Below, piece after piece: positions 1 to 6,713 of a DNA stretch of 10,260 bases (positions within the stretch are counted from its first letter, which is position 1; the number at the start of each line of letters is the position of its first letter). The DNA is from Acidobacteriota bacterium (GTDB lineage Bacteria > Acidobacteriota > Blastocatellia > Pyrinomonadales > Pyrinomonadaceae): NCBI GenBank assembly GCA_003222935.1, contig QHXL01000231.1, positions 3,932 to 14,191 of the forward strand. Direction: 5' to 3'. A program made the translations under genes and the position numbers. The notes below the pieces were generated by a model that was not told the origin of the DNA, did no database searches, and saw only the letters and a program-made list of their open reading frames with translations.

Positions 1-1147
1 CCATAAACACCGCAGCAAAGACGAGGTTGTAAGGATCTTTTGGATCAAGGGCCAGCGCTTTTTGAGTGTAGGCGTTACCCTGTTCCAGGTCGCCCTCCGA
101 ATTCCAGTAGACAGCGAGGTTTCGATAAGCGAGCGCAAGGGGAAACTCGGCGACGGACTGTTCCATCAGCGAGAGACCTTTCTTGAACTGACCTTCGTGA
201 ATTGTGATCTTGCCGAGTCCGTGAAGAGCCACGGCTCGAGCAATCGGATCCGCCGGCATTTCGAGAATTGTGTTGAAAGTTGCTTTGGCCTTTTCCCATT
301 CACCCGTGTGGTGCCGGTAGAGTTCGCCTAAATAGCGTAGTGGTGTTGGATCGGCGGGATCCATTTTGTGAGCCTGGTTATAAAATCTTTCAGCCTGCAC
401 ATAGCGTTCTGCGATTTCGGCCAGCAGACCGTTGCGCATCACCTGTTCGATACGCGCGCTTTCACGTGGAGTAATAACTGGAGCAAAAGTTGGATCAAGT
501 CTGCCAACGCCATCGACACCGAGTTTCTTCAACTCTTTCGCAGCGTCCTTTGCTTTTTTCGGGAACAGGCATTCGTCAGCCACCGGTTTCAAAGCAGCGA
601 TTGCCCCATCTTTATCGCCCGCTTTTACTTTTTCCCTGGCGGTTTTCATTTGCGCGTCGAGTGCCGACTCGCGTTGCTTCATCTCAGAGTCGACCACTTT
701 TTCTACTTGATCGATTTTGAGTTTGCCCCCGATATTTTCCACTTTATTGATCGGAACGCCATCAATGGATGCAAGCACCGCAACCGGAGGCGCAGATTCG
801 CCGATCAGTTTGTGCAGTTCGCTGGCGCGAAAGTCGGCGATCGCCATCGTCACGCATTGACCCGAGTAGAGAGTCAAAAGGCGAGAAGTCTTGAGCGGCG
901 ATTTTTTCAATTCATCATTGGTGGCAGGAAACCAATAGAGCACAAGGCCCTTTGATGGAGCCGCTTTCGGTTCCCACATTTTCCAGGGTACGTTATAGAC
1001 CTGCGGAGCCGGACCACCGTTACCGCTGCCGCCACCTACGCCGCCAGTGCCACCGCCACCGCCACCGCCGCACGTGGCCCAGACAGGCGATATTGCAAAG
1101 AGCAACATTAGGAAAGACGCAAGAGTGCGGGAAAGTTTTGTCTTCAT
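1..1147 (-). CDS. Exported thioredoxin-like/TPR repeat protein (3' end outside window)
   Basis: Reading the minus strand from the ATG at 1147 gives 382 uninterrupted codons to the window edge, so the C-terminus is missing. Residues 1-24 form a Sec signal peptide (MKTK start, hydrophobic core, cleavage after PVWA). Residues 27-45 are glycine-rich, with seven Gly in a row encoded by alternating GGC/GGT codons. Residues about 65-155 look like a thioredoxin-type fold: a LVLYWFPAT strand, an APPVAVL segment in the cis-proline position and a terminal helix. There is no CxxC, so a redox role is unlikely. A charged helix (155-210) follows, then tetratricopeptide repeats from about 235 to the end (YVQAERFYNQAHKMDPADP, EKAKATFNTIL, QGNAYTQKALALDPKDP). 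TPR arrays mediate protein-protein contacts, so an envelope scaffold is plausible; the partner is unknown. No strong ribosome-binding site is seen; GAAAGG lies about 13 bases upstream. High confidence as a gene, low for function. Confidence 0.85.
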   Translation of the reverse strand, partial: MKTKLSRTLASFLMLLFAISPVWATCGGGGGGGTGGVGGGSGNGGPAPQVYNVPWKMWEPKAAPSKGLVLYWFPATNDELKKSPLKTSRLLTLYSGQCVTMAIADFRASELHKLIGESAPPVAVLASIDGVPINKVENIGGKLKIDQVEKVVDSEMKQRESALDAQMKTAREKVKAGDKDGAIAALKPVADECLFPKKAKDAAKELKKLGVDGVGRLDPTFAPVITPRESARIEQVMRNGLLAEIAERYVQAERFYNQAHKMDPADPTPLRYLGELYRHHTGEWEKAKATFNTILEMPADPIARAVALHGLGKITIHEGQFKKGLSLMEQSVAEFPLALAYRNLAVYWNSEGDLEQGNAYTQKALALDPKDPYNLVFAAVFM

Positions 1148-1299
1148 GATCGGGAAAAGTGCCTTTCGTTTAGATTTCAGGAGGGTTGATTCCTTCGGAT
1201 TCAATTTGTTTGGATTGCACGGACCCCGGGTTCGAGTGGAAAACTAACCAATCTGATGCGATCTAAGAGTGGAACGTGGCTTAAGCTCGAGCGGTATGG

Positions 1300-1584
1300 C
1301 TACGCAGTCTTCCTTGAATTCTCGTCTGGGCTATCGTCTAAGCGGCGTTCATTGCTGTCCCAATCCTCCGATGGTTCGTTAGCGGTTCCGATGGACTGCT
1401 CCAGACTTGCAAGAGCCTTCATTAGTGTTTGAACCTGATCGTGTGTCAACATCACAGAGCTGGCACGTTCGCTTTTATAACAGACGCTTAGCTGTACTAA
1501 TTGCGGTGGATGCACTGATAATCTAATTGTCCCGTCGTACAACCTGCGGCCAACCTTAAACTCGATGTCTTTTTCTATACCCAT
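1300..1584 (-). CDS. Small hypothetical protein, 94 aa
   Basis: The ATG at 1584 is preceded by a good ribosome-binding site on the minus strand (AGGAAGG, about 5 bases upstream), which supports both gene and start. The first 65 residues read like a compact folded domain with alternating strands (IEFKVGRRLYDGTIRLSV, LVQLSVCYKS, SSVMLTHDQV) and a helix (QTLMKALASLEQSI). The last 30 residues are acidic, polar and probably disordered (SEDWDSNERR, DDSPDENS). There is no signal peptide or membrane segment, so a cytoplasmic location is expected. I do not recognise the family. It lies upstream of the exported TPR gene on the same strand with about 150 bases between them, so co-transcription is possible but not shown. 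It diverges from the radical SAM gene. Confidence 0.65.
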   Translation of the reverse strand: MGIEKDIEFKVGRRLYDGTIRLSVHPPQLVQLSVCYKSERASSVMLTHDQVQTLMKALASLEQSIGTANEPSEDWDSNERRLDDSPDENSRKTA

Positions 1585-1704
1585 AAACCCCTTCCTTGTC
1601 CGGTAGCTGCACTATGATCGGGTTTGGGGCGATAGAACGAGTTATAACACAGTGATTGATTGCCATAAACGGCTGGTTTAGCAAAAGTGCTTGAATTGCA
1701 AAAA

Positions 1705-1740
1705 TGTAAGGTCGTCTTCCGGAAAAGTCTACATCTTACA
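1705..1740. repeat. Imperfect inverted repeat in the divergent spacer
   Basis: TGTAAG (1705-1710) and CTTACA (1735-1740) are exact inverted copies flanking a smaller near-palindrome (CTTCCGGAAAAG). The element sits between the divergent 94-residue gene and the radical SAM gene, where an operator could lie. It has no T-tract, so it is not a terminator. A regulatory role is only a guess. Confidence 0.3.
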
Positions 1741-1807
1741 CAACTATTACCCTGATATTTGAGGTCTACCACTAAGATCGCAAGTGTCAGACGGGAGGAG
1801 AATTTTA

Positions 1808-3283
1808 ATGAAGGTGTTATTGGTCAATCCGGAGTTTCCGGAGACGTATTGGAGTTTTCGGCATGCATTGCCATTTGAAGGAAAGCGATCTGTTTTCCCG
1901 CCGCTTTCGTTGATGACGGTTTCGAGTCTTTTGCCGAAGAAGGTTGAACGACGTCTTGTTGATCTCAACGTCCAGTCGTTGAAAAAGTCTCACCTCGAGT
2001 GGGCCGACATGGTGTTTATCACCGGCATGCTGGCTCAGAAAAAATCTCTGCACGAGGTAGTGAAGCAGGCCACGGCACTTGGTAAGAAAATTGTGCTTGG
2101 TGGGCCATACGTAACGAGCACTATCGAAGAACTACCACACGCAGATCACATCTTCCAGGGTGAAGCCGAAACAACCTTGCCGGAGTTTTTCACCGACCTC
2201 GATCGAGGTGAGGCAAAGCGCGTCTACAAAGCTCTTGAACGTCCGCCAATGTCGATCTCACCCACTCCCGATTTCGATATCGTAGATCTCAAGCGATATA
2301 GTTGCATGTCTGTTCAATACTCGCGTGGTTGTCCTTTCTCATGCGAGTTCTGCGACATCATCGAGATCTACGGTCGCGTACCTCGGACCAAAAGCAACCA
2401 CCAGATCCTGACTGAGTTTGACGAACTAAATCGACGCGGTTGGCGTGGTCCAGTTTTCATCGTCGACGATAATTTCATCGGCAACAAGAAAAATGTCCGG
2501 CAACTGATGCCGGAACTCGTTGATTGGCAGAAGCGACACGGCCATCCGTTTTCACTTTTGACTGAAGCAAGTTTGAACCTGGCTGACGACGATGAACTGC
2601 TCAACAACATGCGTGATGCGGGCTTCCGCCGCGTGTTCCTGGGAATTGAAACTCCTGTTGAAGAAAGCCTGGTAGAAGCTCAGAAGCCGCAGAACCGCGG
2701 TAATCTTCTCGAGTCGGTTAAGAAGATTCAGAGTTACGGCATGGAAGTCATGGGTGGCTTTATAGTCGGCTTTGATAACGATCCGGAAGATATCTTTGAG
2801 CGACAGATTGAGTTTATTCGTGAGAGTGCGATACCACTCGCGATGGTCGGTATGTTGAATGCTCTGCCTGATACACAATTGTGGCGACGACTTGAACGTG
2901 AAGGCCGGCTACTCGGTGAAGACGCTACGGGGAACAACACGATCAGCACTTTGAACTTCGTTACGAAGATGGATCCTGCACGATTGATTGCCGGCTACGA
3001 GGGGATCATGAAGACGATCTACAAGCCACGCGCGTACTACCAGCGTGCGCTAGACTCGCTGAAGCGTACGGCAACCGAAACCAAAGAGCCGACGCCGTAT
3101 AACTTGCTCGATGAGATCAAGCTCGGTGTCATCGACGGAGAGAGAAAAGAGTTTTGGCGTTTCTTTATTCAGGCGTTGCGCAAACACCACGATCGAATGA
3201 CTGAATCTCTACGGTTAGCAGCAATGGGATACCACTTCCGCAAATTGAACGATTCGTACGATACCGTTAATAGTGAGACGTAA
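1808..3283 (+). CDS. B12-binding domain radical SAM protein (DUF4070 type)
   Basis: The chosen ATG at 1808 follows a strong ribosome-binding site (GGGAGGAG at 1793-1800, 7 bases upstream); an in-frame ATG at 1784 would place that site inside the gene. The product has 491 residues. Residues 1 to about 135 form a Rossmann-like cobalamin-binding domain ([33 protein letters not shown]). It lacks the DxHxxG motif, as is common in B12 radical SAM enzymes, which suggests His-off cobalamin binding. The 4Fe-4S/SAM motif CxxxCxxC is C175, C179, C182 (CPFSCEFC), and GGFIVGFD (316-323) is the later core strand motif. Residues from about 385 match the DUF4070-type C-terminal region. The [17 protein letters not shown] block is shared with this subfamily, which includes the hopanoid C-2 methylase HpnP; no hopanoid genes are nearby, so the substrate is open. 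Known relatives methylate or rearrange unactivated carbons using SAM and cobalamin. It appears to be a single-gene transcription unit. Confidence 0.9.
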   Translation: MKVLLVNPEFPETYWSFRHALPFEGKRSVFPPLSLMTVSSLLPKKVERRLVDLNVQSLKKSHLEWADMVFITGMLAQKKSLHEVVKQATALGKKIVLGGPYVTSTIEELPHADHIFQGEAETTLPEFFTDLDRGEAKRVYKALERPPMSISPTPDFDIVDLKRYSCMSVQYSRGCPFSCEFCDIIEIYGRVPRTKSNHQILTEFDELNRRGWRGPVFIVDDNFIGNKKNVRQLMPELVDWQKRHGHPFSLLTEASLNLADDDELLNNMRDAGFRRVFLGIETPVEESLVEAQKPQNRGNLLESVKKIQSYGMEVMGGFIVGFDNDPEDIFERQIEFIRESAIPLAMVGMLNALPDTQLWRRLEREGRLLGEDATGNNTISTLNFVTKMDPARLIAGYEGIMKTIYKPRAYYQRALDSLKRTATETKEPTPYNLLDEIKLGVIDGERKEFWRFFIQALRKHHDRMTESLRLAAMGYHFRKLNDSYDTVNSET

Positions 3284-3619
3284 GTCCCAGGGATCTTCTC
3301 AAGGTGAGAGGGCGTCCACGGAGTGGCGCCCCTACAAATTATCAATGGTGTGTTAGACTGACATCGTTAGTTAGTTCTTTAGAAACCCACTCTCGACATC
3401 AGGACCAGCATTACAACCTTTTCCTCGTGCCGTCTGTTGTTTTTCGAAACGCGACCGCCCGATGAAATTATGCTCTTGATGTCTTTTTCATTCACCACAA
3501 ATCTAAACTTCAAGCTCTACTGCATAGCTATGTGCAGTTCTGCCTATGGCTACGCGCGCCCGCGCCTTTGTCGAAATACTCGATAGCTTATGCAGTTGCA
3601 GTTCAGAAAAGGTGGCCCT
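3284..3619. other. Gene-poor stretch after the radical SAM gene
   Basis: These 336 bases hold no convincing coding frame on either strand. They contain the GC-rich palindrome at 3310-3331, several T-rich runs (3420-3490), and two related words, ATAGCTATGTGCAGTTC (3524-3540) and ATAGCTTATGCAGTTGC (3583-3599), close to the next gene. No clear sigma70 promoter was found, although the region must supply one for the downstream small genes unless they are read through. Confidence 0.5.
3310..3331. repeat. GC-rich palindromic element (REP-like hairpin)
   Basis: GGGCG-T-CCAC (3310-3319) pairs with GTGG-CGCCC (3323-3331), giving a 9-bp stem with one bulged T and a three-base loop. It begins 26 bases after the radical SAM stop codon. 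The CCTAC that follows matches the general look of short dispersed palindromes (GTAGGGGCG...CGCCC on the other strand) seen in many environmental genomes; that comparison is from memory. There is no T-tract, so it is not a canonical intrinsic terminator, though it could protect the mRNA 3' end. Confidence 0.5.
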
Positions 3620-3871
3620 TTGAAACAAGACAAGAACAACAGTGGAATGTGGATGACCCTCGGAGCGGTACCAGCGTTATTGAGTATCGCCATTTGGCAG
3701 TTTTATCTGTTTGTTACGTTTAAGAGTACCAGTGGAATACTTGATCTGCAGGGCGGTCGGGGACACCTGTGGGTTTCTCTCTCGACAGGTTTGCTCGCTT
3801 GTATCGCCGGCTTCTTGATTTTTCTGGTCTTCATGCGACACGACCGCGAACGAGAGTTGCACATTACGTAA
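3620..3871 (+). CDS. Small two-helix membrane protein, TTG start
   Basis: A TTG at 3620 preceded by AAAAGG (3607-3612, 7 bases upstream) gives an 83-residue protein; an ATG at 3590 is in frame but lacks a ribosome-binding site. Two hydrophobic segments are clear: about residues 11-34 (WMTLGAVPALLSIAIWQFYLF) and 50-72 (WVSLSTGLLACIAGFLIFLV). They are joined by a short loop containing LDLQGGRGH. Both termini are charged (MKQDK; RHDRERE), so N-in/C-in topology is expected. I do not recognise a family. It heads a run of small plus-strand genes, with 68 bases before the zinc-ribbon gene. The hydrophobic pattern and ribosome-binding site support it as real; function is unknown. Confidence 0.55.
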   Translation: MKQDKNNSGMWMTLGAVPALLSIAIWQFYLFVTFKSTSGILDLQGGRGHLWVSLSTGLLACIAGFLIFLVFMRHDRERELHIT

Positions 3872-3939
3872 CAGGCATTAGTTTGAAACTTGAGAATCCC
3901 TGATCAACCAGGGTCACAAAGAAACTACCAAGGTCGTGT

Positions 3940-4125
3940 ATGAAGAAGTCTCCTGAAACAGAGCGATTGAAATTGATTTGGTCCTGTAGCTACTGCGGAA
4001 CACTACTGGCACTTTGGCGAGTTCAATGTCCAAGGTGTCATAAAAAAGGATTGAGTTGGTTGCACGTCGCTGGAATTGGCTTCGTCGTACTCCCCACCCT
4101 GGTCTATTTCCTACGCGTTTTCTAA
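3940..4125 (+). CDS. Small zinc-ribbon protein with C-terminal membrane helix
   Basis: This 61-residue protein carries two CxxC knuckles, C16/C19 (CSYC) and C30/C33 (CPRC), ten residues apart, the spacing of a zinc-ribbon or rubredoxin-like site. A single hydrophobic helix at about residues 39-59 ends almost at the C-terminus (LHVAGIGFVVLPTLVYFL), so it is probably tail-anchored with the zinc ribbon in the cytoplasm. AAGG lies about 7 bases before the ATG. Tiny proteins of this build occur in many bacteria without assigned function. It is followed 19 bases later by the omega gene. The cysteine pattern makes chance unlikely. Confidence 0.65.
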   Translation: MKKSPETERLKLIWSCSYCGTLLALWRVQCPRCHKKGLSWLHVAGIGFVVLPTLVYFLRVF

Positions 4126-4144
4126 ATAGTCGATAAGTTAACTT

Positions 4145-4435
4145 ATGAACAATACCTTCAGCTCAAAAAATGGTCTCAACGCCGATTTACGATCAATCGA
4201 TTCAATCTACAGGATGATTGTTGTTGCGGGACTTCGCAGCAAGCAATTGCTAAGAGGTGCTGCGCCAAAAATCGTAGCCGATCCAACCCGAGTAAGAAAC
4301 ATTAGCATCGCCCTGGAAGAGGCACGACGCGGGTTGATCACCTACACGCTTCGTGAAAAGCGTGACGAGACGAAGCCCTCACCTGCGCTTGTTGGAGTTA
4401 ACTCCAAAACGGAATCGAAGGAAGTAATTGCGTGA
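4145..4435 (+). CDS. rpoZ: DNA-directed RNA polymerase omega subunit (RpoZ-like)
   Basis: The 96-residue product matches the omega fold region: RSIDSIYRMIVVAGLRSKQL at residues 16-35, then GAAPKI, then an IALEEARRGLI helix at about 55-65. This parallels the E. coli blocks NRFDLVLVAARRARQ and ALREIEEGLI. Omega binds the beta' subunit and aids RNA polymerase assembly. The C-terminal 30 residues are polar and variable, as usual for the family. No good ribosome-binding site precedes the ATG; the upstream bases are GATAAGTTAACTT. The stop codon overlaps the GTG start of the next gene. In many bacteria rpoZ follows gmk; here it sits among small unknown genes, so it may be a second copy or simply relocated. 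Assignment is by motif memory; an rpoZ paralogue is the main alternative. Confidence 0.75.
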   Translation: MNNTFSSKNGLNADLRSIDSIYRMIVVAGLRSKQLLRGAAPKIVADPTRVRNISIALEEARRGLITYTLREKRDETKPSPALVGVNSKTESKEVIA

Positions 4436-4674
4436 ATGGGCTACGTGTATACATTCGAGCAGTAGTATCACAGCCAGACGGAGGAGTGTCGGCGTTCTAC
4501 AGCCGGAAGGGCGGCGGTCCTTTCTATCAATGGTGGTACGACGACACGGAATCTGTCTGGCATTGCTCGCGTGTTAGCTCTTCAGTTCTCACACCAAAAT
4601 CCTTTTATCTGGCGAGCTGGAAGTCTTTGCCTCCATCTCTACGCGTGCGGCTAAGCGAACATTACATCGAGTAA
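4432..4674 (+). CDS. Hypothetical protein, 80 aa, coupled to omega
   Basis: The start is a GTG that overlaps the omega stop codon in a GTGA junction (4432-4435). GAAGGAAG sits about 7 bases upstream, inside the omega gene, so translation is probably coupled. The protein is small, soluble and rich in aromatic residues (GPFYQWWYDDTESVWHCSRV) with a basic, amphipathic end (PPSLRVRLSEHYIE). There is no signal peptide or membrane helix. I do not recognise a family. The tight junction suggests co-expression with omega and possibly a linked role at RNA polymerase, but that is inference. It ends 62 bases before the MFS gene, which has its own promoter. Confidence 0.6.
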   Translation: MNGLRVYIRAVVSQPDGGVSAFYSRKGGGPFYQWWYDDTESVWHCSRVSSSVLTPKSFYLASWKSLPPSLRVRLSEHYIE

Positions 4675-4699
4675 AACTCGGTTGAGTGCTTCGTTCCTT

Positions 4700-4728
4700 T
4701 TGAGTCTACAGCCTCGACCCTGTAACTT
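4700..4728 (+). promoter_or_regulatory. Sigma70-type promoter for the MFS operon
   Basis: TTGAGT (4700-4705) and TAACTT (4723-4728) are separated by exactly 17 bases. The -10 box ends 8 bases before the ATG at 4737, so the predicted transcription start falls at or within two bases of the start codon. The gene lacks a ribosome-binding site, which fits a leaderless transcript. polA has the same geometry. Confidence 0.55.
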
Positions 4729-4736
4729 AGTGGCAC

Positions 4737-5990
4737 ATGCCCGAGTCAACTGTTGAATCAACTCCTACTTCCAGACGCTCCTCATTCTCAGCTCTAAAGC
4801 ATCGAGACTTTCGCCTCCTCTGGTTGGGCCAGATTGTGTCTGTCACCGGGTCCCAGATGCAGTCCGTGGCGATCAACTGGCATGTTTACCTCCTCACAAG
4901 GTCTGCCTTTGCTCTCGGGCTCGTCGGATTGTTTCGCGGAGTTCCGGTGATTGTCTGTTCATTGATGGGTGGAGTGGTTGCCGACGCGATTAATCGACGA
5001 CGTTTGATGGTCGTCACTCAGAGCGTGCTGCTTACGACGGCTGCTTTGCTCGCGATTGCCACCTTCGCCGGCCTCAAAAGTGTTTGGCCCATCTATGTGC
5101 TCAGCGCGCTCGCCTCAGCCGCGACAGCTTTCGACATTCCAGCTCGACAATCACTCATGCCGTCGCTTGTGCCGACTGCAGATTTTCCCAATGCCGTAAG
5201 TTTGAGCTCGATTGTCTTCAACATTGCGATGATTGGTGGTCCTGCCCTGGCGGGTTTCATCCTGGCTGAAAGTGGACCTGCGATTATCTACGCCCTGAAC
5301 GCCGCATCCTTTCTGGCAGTCATCGCCGCGTTGATAGCAATGCGAGCAAGTGGAAGTCCCGAACTCAAGGGCGGTAGACGTGAGGCGCTAAGTTTTACAG
5401 CACTCAAAGAAGGCCTGCACTTTGTTTGGCGGACACCTATTATTGTTCAGACAATGACTCTCGACTTCGTTGCCACCTTCTTTGCTTCAGCGACTTTGCT
5501 GTTGCCAATCTTTGCCCGGGAGCAGTTGCACGTCGATGCCAGGGGTTATGGTTTCCTCGCGGCAGCGCCGGCGATTGGTTCAGTCCTAACCGCACTCGTG
5601 ATGGCGCGAATGGGTAGTTTTCGTCGGGAAGGTCGGCTGGTTGTCGTGTCAGTGGCGGTGTTCGGGATTGCTACCGCAGCGTTTGGCGTCTCGACAGTGT
5701 TCTGGTTCTCGTTATTGATGCTGGCCGTGACGGGAGCCGCAGACACAGTTAGCACTGTACTGCGGCAGACGATTCGTCAGCTTGTAACACCAAATCATCT
5801 TCGCGGACGTATGACCGCAATCAACATGATGTTCTTTATGGGTGGACCGCAACTTGGCGAGCTCGAGGCAGGAAGTCTGGCGTCCATTATTGGTGCGCCT
5901 CTGTCCGTTGTTGTCGGGGGTTTGGGTTCGCTGATCGCCGCTTGTATCGCGGCGGTAAGGTCGAAAAGTTTGATGGAGTATGAACGTTAA
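4737..5990 (+). CDS. MFS transporter, EntS/YbdA-like (MFS_3) exporter
   Basis: The 417-residue product has the length and twelve-helix hydrophobic pattern of a major facilitator protein. The N-terminus reads FSALKHRDFRLLWLGQIVS followed by TGSQMQSVAINWHVYLLT, the typical opening of the EntS/MFS_3 branch. The loop between helices 2 and 3 carries the MFS motif A signature (GGVVADAINRRRLM, about residues 80-93). The IPARQSLMPSLV segment after helix 4 and LRGRMTAINMMFFMGGPQLG in the second half are also typical. EntS exports enterobactin; wider family members export drugs or other small molecules by proton antiport across the inner membrane. No siderophore genes are nearby, so the substrate is unknown. 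It is the first gene of a three-gene unit and joins the next by TAATG (5988-5992). Its mRNA is probably leaderless. Confidence 0.9.
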   Translation: MPESTVESTPTSRRSSFSALKHRDFRLLWLGQIVSVTGSQMQSVAINWHVYLLTRSAFALGLVGLFRGVPVIVCSLMGGVVADAINRRRLMVVTQSVLLTTAALLAIATFAGLKSVWPIYVLSALASAATAFDIPARQSLMPSLVPTADFPNAVSLSSIVFNIAMIGGPALAGFILAESGPAIIYALNAASFLAVIAALIAMRASGSPELKGGRREALSFTALKEGLHFVWRTPIIVQTMTLDFVATFFASATLLLPIFAREQLHVDARGYGFLAAAPAIGSVLTALVMARMGSFRREGRLVVVSVAVFGIATAAFGVSTVFWFSLLMLAVTGAADTVSTVLRQTIRQLVTPNHLRGRMTAINMMFFMGGPQLGELEAGSLASIIGAPLSVVVGGLGSLIAACIAAVRSKSLMEYER

Positions 5991-6415
5991 TGTCGGAGTG
6001 GGTCGCAGGAGAAACGACAACTCATCAGGATCACGTTATCGCTCATGTTCTTGGTGCGACTGTTGAGGCCTACCTGGTTTGGGATGAAACGGCATTTTTA
6101 TTGTTAGACATAGGCTTTATCTGGAACATCTACCTCGATGGAGAAATGGGACTGGTGCCAAAGCCAATGGCGATAAATGAACTAACAATTGACGAAGCCT
6201 TTAAGAGCGAGCTTCGTCAAGAAGCTGACGAGGTTTCGCGGGGAAATAGTTCGTCGCTCAAACATCTGACAGCGTCGCCAGAAGCGTCTCCTATTCAGAG
6301 CGTTGAGTTTTATGTACACGAGAATTCACGCCGCCTGGTCATGACTTGTGAAGGCGGACAGCTTGTCGTAGAAACATCATTAGAAACTGCAGAGGTGAAG
6401 ATCTATGGATACTGA
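5990..6415 (+). CDS. Hypothetical protein, 141 aa, coupled to MFS gene
   Basis: The ATG shares its A with the TAA stop of the MFS gene (TAATG), with GGAG about 11 bases upstream, so coupled translation is likely. The protein is soluble, with no signal peptide. It has a strand-rich N-terminal part (AHVLGATVEAYLVWDETAF, then FIWNIYLDGEMGLVPKPM), a charged helix at about residues 66-84 (TIDEAFKSELRQEADEVSR), and a strand-rich end (SVEFYVHENSRRLVMTCEGGQLVVET). I do not recognise a family. The arrangement suggests a cytoplasmic partner or regulator expressed with the exporter, but no motif proves this. It overlaps the next small ORF by 11 bases. Confidence 0.7.
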   Translation: MSEWVAGETTTHQDHVIAHVLGATVEAYLVWDETAFLLLDIGFIWNIYLDGEMGLVPKPMAINELTIDEAFKSELRQEADEVSRGNSSSLKHLTASPEASPIQSVEFYVHENSRRLVMTCEGGQLVVETSLETAEVKIYGY

Positions 6416-6551
6416 AGAGAATTCAGATTTGACCGAGGCGGCTGTTCAGGAGGAAGCGTTCGTTCGTGAGAAGCTCAAGGAGGAGCTGGGGCGCGAACCG
6501 ACAGCTGAAGAGGTAAGCGAATGGCTGCGCGAACATACTGAGAGTTATTAG
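6405..6551 (+). CDS. Small acidic helical protein, 48 aa
   Basis: An ATG at 6405 inside the end of the 141-residue gene, in another frame, opens a 48-codon frame ending in TAG at 6551. GAGGTGA lies about 7 bases upstream, a good ribosome-binding site. The product starts MDTEENSDLTEAAV and continues REKLKEELGREPTAEEVSEW. It is very acidic and predicted to be almost all helix. The LGREPTxEEV segment resembles the turn at the start of sigma70 region 3 and related helix-turn-helix units, though the rest of such a domain is absent. It ends a three-gene unit with the MFS exporter. It may be a small regulator or partner of the 141-residue protein; function is unknown. Confidence 0.55.
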   Translation: MDTEENSDLTEAAVQEEAFVREKLKEELGREPTAEEVSEWLREHTESY

Positions 6552-6560
6552 GATTGATTT

Positions 6561-6655
6561 CTCTGTGTCATCTCTGCGTCTCCGTGTCTCTGCGGTTAAG
6601 GATTCGTTCACATTCATGAACCACAGAGACACAGAGTCGCAGAGGTAACACAGAA
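6561..6655. repeat. Long imperfect inverted repeat at convergent junction
   Basis: Arms 6561-6597 and 6619-6655 are 37 bases each and match as inverted copies at 31 of 37 positions. Five of the six differences are transitions, leaving G:U pairs on one strand. The text is built of CTCTGTG/CACAGAG words, a type of low-complexity dispersed element that I recall from many environmental bacterial genomes. It starts 10 bases after the stop of the 48-residue ORF and would fold into one long stem with a 21-base loop. Confidence 0.7.
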
Positions 6656-6661
6656 CAGAAA

Positions 6662-6684
6662 CGCCGCGCTAAACTAGCGCGGCG
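6662..6684 (-). terminator. Intrinsic terminator hairpin for the BON operon, possibly bidirectional
   Basis: CGCCGCGCTA (6662-6671) and TAGCGCGGCG (6675-6684) form a perfect 10-bp stem with a three-base AAC loop. On the minus strand the stem is followed by TTTCTGTTCTGTGTT, a U-rich tail, and lies about 30 bases past the BON stop codon. On the plus strand CTTCTGT follows, a weaker tail, so it may also end the MFS operon transcript. Confidence 0.7.
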
Positions 6685-6713
6685 CTTCTGTCCCCCCAAA
6701 CAATTAGACGTAA

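Noticed and set aside
62..955. Several plus-strand open frames, the longest 195 codons (368-955).
   Set aside because: They are antisense to the exported TPR gene, which has a signal peptide and clear TPR motifs on the minus strand.
1069..1080. Possible lipobox at WATC in the exported TPR protein.
   Set aside because: The residues before Cys (W-A-T) do not fit the lipobox consensus; signal peptidase I cleavage after PVWA fits better.
1585..1807. Possible cobalamin riboswitch ahead of the B12-dependent radical SAM gene.
   Set aside because: I could not find the conserved B12-box or a multi-stem fold; the only pairing is a short inverted repeat.
3310..3331. GC-rich hairpin as an intrinsic terminator of the radical SAM gene.
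   Set aside because: No T-run follows on either strand; it fits better as a REP-like palindrome.
3524..3600. Two related words around ATAGCT...GCAGTT, possibly a direct repeat or CRISPR-like unit.
   Set aside because: Only two short, imperfect copies with irregular spacing; insufficient for an array or attachment site.
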